From Desulfogranum marinum (lineage in GTDB: Bacteria > Desulfobacterota > Desulfobulbia > Desulfobulbales > Desulfobulbaceae): a DNA stretch of 64,000 bases. Positions 35,154 through 43,718 of this stretch are shown in pieces (position 1 is the stretch's first letter; every line of letters begins with the position of its first letter). Location of the stretch: positions 1 to 64,000 of the forward strand of contig NZ_JAFFQD010000008.1 of assembly GCF_016918565.1 (NCBI RefSeq). Reading direction: 5' to 3'. The position numbers and the translations under genes were made by a program. Below the pieces are notes generated by a model. The model ran no database searches and had not been told where the DNA came from. It worked only from the letters and a program-made list of their open reading frames with translations.

Positions 35154-36362
35154 TTACAGACTGAATTTTTCAGCAGCCTTGGTTAACAAATAGTCGCCGA
35201 TCGGAAGGGCCGATGTAGCAGCCGGTGAAGGGGCATTGCAGACATGCAGCGATCTGCCTGTCTCTGCAAAAAGAAAATCATGCACCAAGCTGCCATCTTC
35301 CATGACCGCCTGTGCTCGGATACCTGCAGGATAGGGCAATAAATCTTTCGCCCTTATCCGGGGGCAGTATTTTTGCACCCGTTTGAGGTAACCCGGTTTA
35401 TACAACGAGTCGATCGTCTCCTCAATTCCGGCATGCAAATTATGGCCTAGCACTTTCCAGAACCCCTTATATTGTACCATCTGTGCTATATCCTTAATGC
35501 TCGCATTGAAACGACCATATCCTTCCCTTTTCCAACCCAATACTGCATTGGGACCTACAATCAGCGAGCCATTAACCATTGGTGTAAGATGGACCCCAAG
35601 AAAAGGAAGATCTGGATCGGGGATAGGATAGATAAGGTGTTTTACTAGAGATCTTAGACGAGATGGTAGCTGGTAGTATTCTCCCCTGAACGGAACAATC
35701 TGAAACGTAAGAGCAATGCCCATCATTCTCGCCAGTCGATCAGCCATCAGGCCACCACAAACAACCACATTTACAGCATGGATACGATTGCCTGCTGTTT
35801 GCACCCGAACCTCCTGTTCCACCTCCTGGATTTTAACCACTTCGGCACCGAAAAGTGTTTTACCGCCGAGATCTCTAAATAACCTGTTCATCTGCCTGGT
35901 GATTTCGGGATAATCGGTAATCGCGGTCGCTTTAACTAACAGAGCCCCTTTGCCTGTAATATTTGGCTCACGCCGTCTGAGTTCTGGTGCAGATATGGTT
36001 TGGACAGTGATGCCATTCTCATAGCATCTTTTACGTAGCGCCTCCATCCTTGCCATTTCCAGATCAGAGGTCGCCACCAGGAGCTTGCCGCATTGCACAT
36101 AGGGCAAATTGTGCTGTAAACAGAACGTTTTTGTCAGTTCAACACCCTTTTTGCACAATTCAGCTTTAAGGCTGCCAGGCTTATAATAAACGCCTGCATG
36201 TACAACTCCTGAATTATGACCGGTCTGATGACCGGCACAATGTTGCTCTTTGTCGAGCAGCAAGATGTTGAGCTTTGGACACTTTTTTTTTAGTTGAAGC
36301 GCAGTGGAGGCACCGACAATGCCATTGCCAATAACCAGCAAATCGGCTGATATATGTTCCAT
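35154..36362 (-). CDS. lhgO: L-2-hydroxyglutarate oxidase/dehydrogenase
   Basis: The 402-aa FAD protein of the DAO family has the dinucleotide motif VIGNGIVGASTALQL, the family hallmark HNSGVVHAGVYYKPGSLKA and late GPNAVLGWKREGYG and HDFLFAETGRSLHVCNAPSPAATS, as in LhgO. It oxidises L-2-hydroxyglutarate to 2-oxoglutarate, passing electrons to quinone. It is the first gene of a two-gene minus-strand operon with the LarA-like racemase. Confidence 0.88.
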   Translation of the reverse strand: MEHISADLLVIGNGIVGASTALQLKKKCPKLNILLLDKEQHCAGHQTGHNSGVVHAGVYYKPGSLKAELCKKGVELTKTFCLQHNLPYVQCGKLLVATSDLEMARMEALRKRCYENGITVQTISAPELRRREPNITGKGALLVKATAITDYPEITRQMNRLFRDLGGKTLFGAEVVKIQEVEQEVRVQTAGNRIHAVNVVVCGGLMADRLARMMGIALTFQIVPFRGEYYQLPSRLRSLVKHLIYPIPDPDLPFLGVHLTPMVNGSLIVGPNAVLGWKREGYGRFNASIKDIAQMVQYKGFWKVLGHNLHAGIEETIDSLYKPGYLKRVQKYCPRIRAKDLLPYPAGIRAQAVMEDGSLVHDFLFAETGRSLHVCNAPSPAATSALPIGDYLLTKAAEKFSL

Positions 36363-36542
36363 AGGGCTTCACTCGTTGGCTGGGATTACTTTCTGCTACG
36401 AAAAATAGTGTCTGTTATTTATCCTGAAACTTAAACAATAACCAATAGAACGAGATGCACAAGACGAGTCGAATCCTTTCCGTGAAGATGACGGCAAAGA
36501 GGAGAAACTGCGGGAATACTAAAAGACGAATCGATCTATAAA

Positions 36543-37316
36543 TTAACGCCGCCCTTCAATGCTCAGATAATTAAGAGTGGTATGAACCGTAAAAAGGGGA
36601 AACAACAGCGCCATAAAAAAGATATTGATCAATGGAATGATACTGACAACCGCAGGAAGCAAGCCAAGGCGAAAAGCCTGATTCCGGTGCTTTTTGATCC
36701 AACCTATTTTCTGCCCCAGTTTCCAGCGATAGCGCGACGATGGGAAATCAATAAACATCAGGGCGGAATAAAAAACATACAAAAGGAAGGCACTTGCCTG
36801 GCCTATGACAGGAAGAAAATTTAGCAACAGAGCAACAATGGTTACCACAATACCGACCATTGCAATCTTTACGCCCTCAATCAGATCAATGCACATCCCG
36901 ATAAGTGTCATGGATGCCTCTCCTTCCCTGGCCTGACCGGTAAAACGATTTCCGGCAAGAAAACTCAAAAAAACATAGCCAGGCGTGGTCAGGCAGTAGG
37001 CCAACAGAAAGGCTAAATAAAAGGCTATCACACGGGAAACGATTAAAAAAAGCCATCGCAATGCGCTCCACCCCCACACCAGCGGCCAACTCCAGAAATG
37101 ATCGGGCTCAGGCGGGTGAGCAAAAAAATCACCGGTCAGCGAATCAATGAAGGCGAGACTTTCGTAAGTGCCCAGCCAGGTGAGCAACCCTGTAGCCACT
37201 ACCAGCATCATGCTGACACTCAGTACCTTGGGATAGCGGAAAATAAAACGGAGAGAATAGCCAAGGGATACCCATGGCGTGGCGTATGAGCGGGATTGAG
37301 ATGTACGGCCCTGCAT
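36543..37316 (-). CDS. EI24/CysZ-like membrane protein
   Basis: The 257-aa protein has about four hydrophobic regions (VSMMLVVATGLLTWLG; LFLIVSRVIAFYLAFLLAYC; IAMVGIVVTIVALLLNFLPVIG; VVSIIPLINIFFMALLFPLF) and the EI24 pattern LTTPGYVFLSFLAGNRFTG and the conserved NFLPVIG and DFPSSRYRW-like segment. CysZ relatives conduct sulfate; here it ends an amino-acid ABC operon, so the ligand is uncertain. 21 nt separate it from the ATPase gene. Confidence 0.72.
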   Translation of the reverse strand: MQGRTSQSRSYATPWVSLGYSLRFIFRYPKVLSVSMMLVVATGLLTWLGTYESLAFIDSLTGDFFAHPPEPDHFWSWPLVWGWSALRWLFLIVSRVIAFYLAFLLAYCLTTPGYVFLSFLAGNRFTGQAREGEASMTLIGMCIDLIEGVKIAMVGIVVTIVALLLNFLPVIGQASAFLLYVFYSALMFIDFPSSRYRWKLGQKIGWIKKHRNQAFRLGLLPAVVSIIPLINIFFMALLFPLFTVHTTLNYLSIEGRR

Positions 37317-37337
37317 AATATATCAAAAAAATCGTAC

Positions 37338-38069
37338 TTATAAGATCTGTTTGAGAAACAACTTGGTACGTTCGGATTCAGGATTAATAAAAAAGTGCTC
37401 GGGCGAACCTTTTTCCATTATTCTCCCCGCATCCATAAACAGCACCTCGTCGGCTACTTCTCTGGCAAAACCCATTTCATGGGTGACAACCGCCATGGTC
37501 ATGCCTTCCTTGGCCAGAGTTTTCATTACATCCAACACTTCACCTATCATTTCCGGGTCCAGGGCGGATGTGGGTTCGTCAAAAAGCAGAACCTTAGGTT
37601 CCATGGCCAGGGAACGGGCAATGGCTACCCGCTGCTGTTGCCCCCCTGAAAGTTGCGCAGGATACACACCAGCCTTGTCACGGATACCGACCTTGTTGAG
37701 CAGCGACATCCCGATGGACACAGCTTCTTTTTTCGATCGCTTACGCACAACCTGCTGAGCAATAGTCAGATTTTCAATCACCGTTTTGTGGGGAAACAGG
37801 TTAAAAGACTGAAACACCATTCCTACTTCTTCACGGACTTTATTAATATCTGTTTTCGGCGATAGGATATCAACCCCATCAATAAAAATATGTCCGGAAT
37901 CGGGGTATTCCAATCGGTTCAGACAGCGAAGAAAAGTTGATTTACCAGACCCTGACGGTCCAATAACAACAACGACCTGCCCCTGCTCAATGGTATGGGT
38001 AACATCGTACAGCGCCTGTATCTCTTCAGGGGCGTAAAAAGTTTTAAATATATTTTTGACTTCTATCAT
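37338..38069 (-). CDS. Polar amino acid ABC transporter ATPase
   Basis: The 243-aa GlnQ/HisP-type ATPase has Walker [10 protein letters not shown], the Q-loop [11 protein letters not shown], signature [14 protein letters not shown], Walker [14 protein letters not shown] and the H-loop [14 protein letters not shown]. It works with the permease and binding protein encoded just upstream. Confidence 0.92.
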   Translation of the reverse strand: MIEVKNIFKTFYAPEEIQALYDVTHTIEQGQVVVVIGPSGSGKSTFLRCLNRLEYPDSGHIFIDGVDILSPKTDINKVREEVGMVFQSFNLFPHKTVIENLTIAQQVVRKRSKKEAVSIGMSLLNKVGIRDKAGVYPAQLSGGQQQRVAIARSLAMEPKVLLFDEPTSALDPEMIGEVLDVMKTLAKEGMTMAVVTHEMGFAREVADEVLFMDAGRIMEKGSPEHFFINPESERTKLFLKQIL

Positions 38070-38096
38070 TGTAAATTTCTACCCTCGGAAGAGTGG

Positions 38097-39104
38097 TTAT
38101 TGTACGGATTTACGCTCCAGATACTGAACAAACATGGAAAAGGCAAATGTCAGCACCAGATAAAGAATTGCACATAAAAACCACAGTTCAAAGGGCTGCA
38201 AACTACTGGTTACGGCTTCCCTGGTAGCCTTGGTCAGATCGCGAATGGCAATAACCCCCAGCAATGAGGAATCCTTAATCATGCTGATAAACTGCCCGGC
38301 AAGAGGCGGCAGAATTCTTCGAAATGCCTGTGGCAATATAATGTGACGCATGGCCCGATACTTGGACATTCCCAGTGAGCGGGCGGCCTCCACCTGGCCG
38401 GGATGAATAGATTGGATACCAGCCCGCACAATCTCTGCCACATAGGCCCCGGCAAAAATGGCAAGGGAGGCCACCCCGAACCACAGCGGTGAAATCTGAC
38501 CAAGGCCTATATTTGCCAACATTGAATTTATCAGAGTACCCAGTACAAAATACCAGATAAAAATTTGAACCAGCAACGGTGAGCCACGGATCAGTTCAAT
38601 ATAGGTAATTGCCGACATCCGCAATGCAGGATTCTGAGAAATCCGTGCAAGCCCGGTAAGCAGGCCCAGGATTACGCCAAAAACAATGGCAATAGAACTA
38701 ACCTTTAAGGTTACCCACAGCCCGACGAGTAATAGACCTGCCTGCCACTTGGTTTCCCGACCCAGCACGTCACCCATAAAGACAGTATCGTTTTCATTGA
38801 CGACAATACCGCCGGCAGGGACAGTGTATGATTCAGTGAATTCATCTTCTCCAGACACTTCGATCTGGGCAGTCTCACCATTGAGCGTTATACCACTAAC
38901 AACCCCTTCAATTTCAGTCCGAATATCAATCTGTTCTTCGTAGTAAAAATATTTTGGAATCCTGTTCCATCGCCAGACATAATCAACCTGCAGGGTAGCA
39001 GCATAGAGCCCGGCAAGGCTACCAATGACTATAACGACAAAAACGCTGTACCAAAACAGATTATACTTCCGGGTTTGCTGAGCACGTGCTGATGAGTCAA
39101 ACAT
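38097..39104 (-). CDS. Polar amino acid ABC transporter permease with inserted periplasmic domain
   Basis: The 335-aa HisM/GlnP-family permease has the permease signature EAARSLGMSKYRAMRHIILPQA and YIELIRGSPLLVQIFIW. Compared with the usual ~220-aa GlnP it has an extra ~90-residue hydrophilic, beta-rich segment between the first helix (residues 17-38) and the rest (IDIRTEIEGVVSGITLNG..VFMGDVLGRE), probably periplasmic. It is located between the binding protein and the ATPase. Confidence 0.88.
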   Translation of the reverse strand: MFDSSARAQQTRKYNLFWYSVFVVIVIGSLAGLYAATLQVDYVWRWNRIPKYFYYEEQIDIRTEIEGVVSGITLNGETAQIEVSGEDEFTESYTVPAGGIVVNENDTVFMGDVLGRETKWQAGLLLVGLWVTLKVSSIAIVFGVILGLLTGLARISQNPALRMSAITYIELIRGSPLLVQIFIWYFVLGTLINSMLANIGLGQISPLWFGVASLAIFAGAYVAEIVRAGIQSIHPGQVEAARSLGMSKYRAMRHIILPQAFRRILPPLAGQFISMIKDSSLLGVIAIRDLTKATREAVTSSLQPFELWFLCAILYLVLTFAFSMFVQYLERKSVQ

Positions 39105-39130
39105 GAAAGATACCGCAGGAAAAAAGGAAA

Positions 39131-39153
39131 CCGGGAGAGAGAATCTCTCCCGG
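39131..39153 (-). terminator. Intra-operon stem-loop after the binding-protein gene
   Basis: CCGGGAGAGA and TCTCTCCCGG form a 10-bp stem with a 3-nt loop, followed on the minus strand by a T-rich run (TTTCCTTTTTT). It lies 14 nt past the binding-protein stop and 26 nt before the permease start. It probably allows partial termination so that binding protein exceeds permease. Confidence 0.65.
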
Positions 39154-39167
39154 TATAAAAAAAAGAC

Positions 39168-39995
39168 TTACTGCATATTTTTACGCCATTCAGTGCTTTC
39201 AAACCATTTATGATACAGCTTCTGGTAACGCCCGTCATTTTTGATCTGATGCATGAAATTATTCAGGAAGTTGATAAAATCGGGGTCACCCTTACGAATA
39301 CCCCAGGCAAGCGGTTCAAAAGTAAACGGCTCTTTAATCAGGAACAGTTTGTCGCCACCCTGTTCTGCGGTAAAGATAGAAGTAAAGGGCAAATCATAAA
39401 TCATGGCATCTGCTTTACCGTTCAGGACTTCGAGCGCGGCATCGGTTTCAGTCTCAAACGATTTGTAGTTGGCCTTGGGCAGATACCGTTTTGCTGCCAT
39501 CTCGCCGGTGGTTCCCAGCTTGGAAACAATCGTAAATGCCGGATCGTTCAAGTCACGGTAACTCTTCACCTTACCCTGATGCTTGCTGTTGATCATAGGA
39601 GTCTGGCCGATAACAATGAAGGGTTCCACAAAATTAATCTTCAGATTACGTTCCTGGGTTACAGTCATACCTGCAGTGATAATGTCGATTTTATCAGTCA
39701 GCAAGGCTGGAATAATACCGTCAAAAGCCATGTTGACAGGCACATACTTCACGCCCATTGACTTGGCAAGCTCACGGGCAAGATCAATTTCAAATCCAAT
39801 AAATTTTCCGTTTTTATCGGTCATTTCAAATGGCATGTAACCCGAGTCAATCCCGCATCGCAGTTCCCCGCGCTTTAAAATGGATTCAATGGTAGATTTG
39901 CCGGCAAGGTCTATATCAGCAGCTGTCGCATTCATCACCATTGCAACAACACCGAGTAAAGCCAGTGCTACAAGCCTCATTCCCTGTTTCATCAT
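39168..39995 (-). CDS. Polar amino acid ABC transporter substrate-binding protein
   Basis: The 275-aa protein of family SBP_bac_3 has a signal peptide (MRLVALALLGVVAMVMNATA), then GELRCGIDSGYMPFEMTDKNGKFIGFE and the conserved ligand motif (GIIPALLTDKIDIITAGMTVTQERN). GGDKLFLIKEP and AWGIRKGDPDFINFLN complete it. Ligand probably glutamate, glutamine, histidine or cystine; not resolvable. AAGGAG precedes the start. First gene of a four-gene minus-strand operon. Confidence 0.92.
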   Translation of the reverse strand: MMKQGMRLVALALLGVVAMVMNATAADIDLAGKSTIESILKRGELRCGIDSGYMPFEMTDKNGKFIGFEIDLARELAKSMGVKYVPVNMAFDGIIPALLTDKIDIITAGMTVTQERNLKINFVEPFIVIGQTPMINSKHQGKVKSYRDLNDPAFTIVSKLGTTGEMAAKRYLPKANYKSFETETDAALEVLNGKADAMIYDLPFTSIFTAEQGGDKLFLIKEPFTFEPLAWGIRKGDPDFINFLNNFMHQIKNDGRYQKLYHKWFESTEWRKNMQ

Positions 39996-40048
39996 TTTCT
40001 CCTTTGCAGATATATTTAATTTTCAGACTCTTACAGCTCTTTTATACT

Positions 40049-40216
40049 TCAGCCGTACTTCCCTTCGGTCAAAATTTCTTTTAGCACCATTTCAATTCGA
40101 CAATACTGACAGACAGGCATCGTCTCTTTAGGGAAATAGACTATCTGAGTTTGACGACATTTCGGGCACACAACTTCAACGGCTTTTTGCCGCTCTTCTT
40201 TTGCTTTTCTTGTCAT
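40049..40216 (-). CDS. Small zinc-ribbon protein, 55 aa
   Basis: This short gene reads MTRKAKEERQKAVEVVCPKC..., with two CxxC knuckles, CPKC (residues 17-20) and CQYC (36-39), separated by 15 residues: a classic zinc ribbon. The start at 40216 has GGGAG 7-8 nt upstream. The basic N-terminus (RKAKEERQK) suggests nucleic-acid contact. It lies 53 nt upstream of the amino-acid transporter operon on the same strand and could be co-transcribed with it. Function unknown; possibly a regulator or RNA-binding protein. Confidence 0.65.
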   Translation of the reverse strand: MTRKAKEERQKAVEVVCPKCRQTQIVYFPKETMPVCQYCRIEMVLKEILTEGKYG

Positions 40217-40431
40217 TCACGATCTCCCTTTTCTTGTCATTCACGATCTCCACGTCGAAAAGAAAGGCCTGTTATAGTCGCAACACACAATCCAGGCAAG
40301 AAATTCCTATCACAAAATGGACTCTGTTTCATTCACTCTTTTCAAAACGAAACGTAACTTTTCAGCCAATAACAAAGAACCTCGCCTTCCCTTCGAGCTG
40401 TAAGGCTTCAACGGTGCTCCAGATGCGTACA

Positions 40432-40500
40432 AACAGGCTGGATAACTTTAATAGCAAGGCTTATGTTTTCCTGTTTGTTCGTTCGCAGAGGTAAAAACAG
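40432..40500 (+). repeat. Family-B dispersed repeat, copy 2
   Basis: GATGCGTACAAACAGGCTGGATAAC followed, with gaps, by GCTTATGTTTTCCTG..GTTCG..CGCAGAGGTAA. It aligns with copies at 32650 and 61923 in the same orientation. Intergenic. Confidence 0.6.
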
Positions 40501-40609
40501 ATTTTGTAGGTTACTGTTAAATAGCTACAAAGCAGCCAAACAAATGGGATGTAGGAGACTTCCCTACAGCATGTATCTTTTTCCCGCCGAACCGGCGGAA
40601 AGAAGCTCA

Positions 40610-40894
40610 TCAGCCTTGATAGGTGCAGCTGACAAGGTCAGAAAGAGTGTACCTGATCTGCCCGGCTGTGAGTTCTCCGAGGATGGTGTCCAATTGTTGT
40701 TTGTCTACAAACGAGATCCACGTTGTCTCTTGTTCTTGCTGCACAAGAATCCCTTTGTCCTGCAGGGCGTCCACCGCTTTTGGGAGTTCACTTACAACAA
40801 GACCCAACACAGAAAAATCATTCATATAAAAATGAGGGAACGAGATCACCTTGTTAAAATCAGAGCCTTTTTCAACAATACGAAGCATACCCAT
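40610..40894 (-). CDS. Small protein of unknown function, 94 aa
   Basis: The frame MGMLRIVEKGSDFNKVISF..FYMNDFSVLGLVVSELPKAVDALQDKGILV..VDKQQLDTILGEL has the alternating strand-helix pattern and composition of a real protein; the ELPKAVDAL..GILV stretch recalls small ACT-like or regulatory folds, without a confident match. GGGA lies 7 nt before ATG. A perfect 14-bp palindrome, 12 nt upstream of the start, may be its operator. Monocistronic. Confidence 0.55.
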   Translation of the reverse strand: MGMLRIVEKGSDFNKVISFPHFYMNDFSVLGLVVSELPKAVDALQDKGILVQQEQETTWISFVDKQQLDTILGELTAGQIRYTLSDLVSCTYQG

Positions 40895-40905
40895 TTTTTT
40901 TCCCT

Positions 40906-40919
40906 GGAGAATATTCTCC
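40906..40919. promoter_or_regulatory. Perfect 14-bp palindrome, candidate operator
   Basis: GGAGAATATTCTCC is fully self-complementary and lies 12-25 nt upstream of the small 94-aa gene, overlapping or adjoining its ribosome-binding region. It could be a repressor site or a translational control hairpin. Confidence 0.4.
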
Positions 40920-41300
40920 GTTAAAAGTTACCGTGAAAAAATGCCAACCCAGAACCGATTGCCCTAAACAGATACGGGTATAAATATGAATCTGGAGGAC
41001 AGTATTCCATCCTTTGGCAAGAGCAATTTGCTGGAACGACAAAGCAACAAAAGTACCATCACACTGACTGGGAGCATTTTTTTTATATTTGCTCGACCAA
41101 CCAATAAGTACATGGTAACAATTACAATTATGATAAGATCACAACAGCAATTAAGCACTTAAAACTCATTTTAATATACACACAAAAAAAAATCTTGCTT
41201 GCTTCTGCCTGCTTAAAACAAGAATTTTTCTCAAAACAGTGGGCCCGATGAGCAATATAATTCAATAAGAATTGCAAGCCGGCTCCATAAGAGGAAAAAA

Positions 41301-43439
41301 GTGCACCCATTCCATACTAAAAAACGTCTAAGCATTAAAGCAATCATGGGGTTACTGGTTGTACTCTCCCTGACTGTCTTTTCCCTCTTTGCTTTCTTTT
41401 ATCAACGACATGTGATTGCTTACCAAATCGACCAGTTAAAAAACCATGCCACGGTTGTCAGCACATCGCTGTGGTCCTATGAATCGCAGGCCCCAAAAGC
41501 ATATCTAATGCTGGCTGTCAAAGCAAACAGGTACGAGCACGCAACCATATTTGACGAACAGGACCAGGTGTTTTTACACATTGACGGAGAACCCTATACA
41601 CAAATCGAAAACTTATTTTTAGCCCTTGGTCTCCTCCGTACTTACCAACTGAAAGAACCCATCACCTTTAACGGTACCACCATTGGCCACATTAATGTCA
41701 AGTTGGTGTGCAGATCAATTTACCCGTTTTTGTATATTCTCTTCTGTTTACTGCTCTTTTTAACGGCCATCTGGTTGTTTCTCACCGTGCTTGATGCAAA
41801 AGCAATGCTTGAACAACGGGTTCTAGCACGAACTGCCAAATTGGAACAAGAAGTACACGAACGAAAAAAAGCCGAAGAAAAACTCCGCCTTCAGGCACAG
41901 CACCTCTCCATGCACGTGCAGCATACCCCGCTTGCAGTTATTGAGTGGAACCTCGATTTTCAAATCGTTGAATGGAATAAAGCCGCAGAGGTAATCTTTG
42001 GTTTTTCACGCGATGAGGCAATGGGCAAAACGCCTTTTGAGTTGCTCGTCCCTGAAGAAGAAAAGGAACAACTATCTATTTTATGGAAAAAAATAAGCAA
42101 CCAGAAAGGTAGTATACGGCAGATAAATACCAATCTGACCAAAGACAAAAAAATTAAAACCTGCGAATGGTTCAACACCCCGCTTTTAAACAGTCAAGGC
42201 GATTTCGTCGGCGTTGCCTCCCTGGCTCTGGATATAACAGACCGAATAAAAGCAGAACAAACAAACAAGATGCTCCGGGAACAACTGCTTCAGTCACAAA
42301 AGATGGAAGCCATAGGCAATCTTGCAGGGGGCATTTCCCATGATTTCAACAATCTGCTCCAGGGAATATCAGGTTATACCCAGCTCATGCTCACTACCTG
42401 CGATCCAACCAGCAAAAATTATTCACACCTCCAAGGTATTCTCCAAGCCTGTGAACGGGCAGCTGATCTGATCAGGCAACTTCTGACCTTAAGCAGAAAA
42501 GTAGAAAGTGCCCTGGGTCCGCTTAATCTCAATGAGCAAGTCACGCAGGTCCGAACCATTCTTGACCATACCATCCCCAAGATGATTGATATCAAGATAG
42601 ACCTTGCTCCGAACCTGCATACGATTAACGCTGATCCGATCCAGATTGAACAAATCATCCTCAATATGGCTATTAATGCCCATCAAGCCATGCCGGATGG
42701 AGGTACACTTTCCATTTCCACGGCAAACACTTGTCTGGATGCTGCTTTTTGCGCAAAGCACCTTCAAGCAACCCAGGGGCCAAATGTAATGCTGAAAATT
42801 GCCGACAACGGCCCTGGTATGGATCAAGCTATCCTGGAGAGAATTTTTGAGCCTTTTTTTACAACCAAAGAAGTTGGACAGGGCACAGGCCTCGGGTTGT
42901 CGACAGTTTATGGCATTATACAGTCACATGGAGCATATATTCAGTGCGTTAGCAGCCCCGGCAAAGGGACCGAGTTCACCATTTATTTTCCAGCCATTGT
43001 CCGCCAACATGAGCGCCCGAAAAAGCCACAAAAAGAAGATGTTGATTTGGGTGGAAATGAAACCGTCTTGATCGTTGATGATGAGGCCATTGTTCGAGAA
43101 ATAGCGGCTGAGATACTCACCACCCATGGATACGCAACTCTTCTTGCCGAGAGCGGGGAAGAGGCCATCCGCATTTATGCTGCCAATAAAAACACAATCG
43201 ATATTGTAATCATGGATTTAAACATGCCTGGCATGGGAGGATTCAATTCCATCCGTAAGCTAAAGGCATTAGACCCGAATGTGTGTATTCTGGTGGCTAG
43301 CGGTTACATCCCGACTGAAAGCGTCAAGCGGGCAACCGAGCTTGGTGCGGATGGTTTTATCTCTAAGCCGTTTCAAATGATAAATTTGCTGAAAAAAATA
43401 CGCAAAACTCTAGCGATTGCCAAGCAAACCACAACATAA
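41301..43439 (+). CDS. Hybrid sensor histidine kinase (PAS, HisKA, HATPase, REC)
   Basis: The 712-aa protein has two membrane segments (residues 15-33 and 142-163) bounding a ~105-residue periplasmic sensor, then a coiled coil (about 166-200), a PAS domain (205-315; WNLDFQIVEWNKAAEVIFGFS), HisKA with His 347 (GGISHDFNNLLQG), HATPase (NMAINAHQAM, ADNGPGM, GQGTGLGLSTVYG) and a C-terminal receiver (IVDDE, phospho-acceptor Asp 639 in IVIMDLNMPG). The HDFNNLLQ form marks the HisKA subgroup common in Desulfobacterota. Starts at GTG 41301, with GAGGA 6 nt upstream. There is no partner regulator gene nearby, so it signals to an unlinked phosphotransfer protein. Confidence 0.9.
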   Translation: MHPFHTKKRLSIKAIMGLLVVLSLTVFSLFAFFYQRHVIAYQIDQLKNHATVVSTSLWSYESQAPKAYLMLAVKANRYEHATIFDEQDQVFLHIDGEPYTQIENLFLALGLLRTYQLKEPITFNGTTIGHINVKLVCRSIYPFLYILFCLLLFLTAIWLFLTVLDAKAMLEQRVLARTAKLEQEVHERKKAEEKLRLQAQHLSMHVQHTPLAVIEWNLDFQIVEWNKAAEVIFGFSRDEAMGKTPFELLVPEEEKEQLSILWKKISNQKGSIRQINTNLTKDKKIKTCEWFNTPLLNSQGDFVGVASLALDITDRIKAEQTNKMLREQLLQSQKMEAIGNLAGGISHDFNNLLQGISGYTQLMLTTCDPTSKNYSHLQGILQACERAADLIRQLLTLSRKVESALGPLNLNEQVTQVRTILDHTIPKMIDIKIDLAPNLHTINADPIQIEQIILNMAINAHQAMPDGGTLSISTANTCLDAAFCAKHLQATQGPNVMLKIADNGPGMDQAILERIFEPFFTTKEVGQGTGLGLSTVYGIIQSHGAYIQCVSSPGKGTEFTIYFPAIVRQHERPKKPQKEDVDLGGNETVLIVDDEAIVREIAAEILTTHGYATLLAESGEEAIRIYAANKNTIDIVIMDLNMPGMGGFNSIRKLKALDPNVCILVASGYIPTESVKRATELGADGFISKPFQMINLLKKIRKTLAIAKQTTT

Positions 43440-43537
43440 GAGCAGAGCATTTCTCTAACGTGTCCGACTGGATTTAAGGTTGACCTCTCCCCCCCTTTCC
43501 TCTATCATCAGCGACCATTATATCCTATGTAACTTCA

Positions 43538-43612
43538 GCACCCGTCCACCTGCGCAGTATCAGGATGGAAGCTATAACATTTTATAGCTATCCAGCCTCC
43601 TTGTGCGCATCA
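43538..43612 (-). repeat. Family-B dispersed repeat, inverted copy
   Basis: On the minus strand: CTGATGCGCACAAGGAGGCTGGATAG, then a hairpin (GCTATAA..TTATAGC) and CTGATACTGCGCAGGTGG. This is the only family-B copy seen on the minus strand. It lies in the gap between the hybrid kinase and the TRAP operon. Confidence 0.55.
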
Positions 43613-43718
43613 GGAACTTTGCGGGACAGTTACAGGTTCAGGTGACAGTAAGGGTATTTGTTATTCGCTCAACCGTTACCATTCCGTTTACATTTTCACC
43701 AAAAATTAAGGAGTCGCT

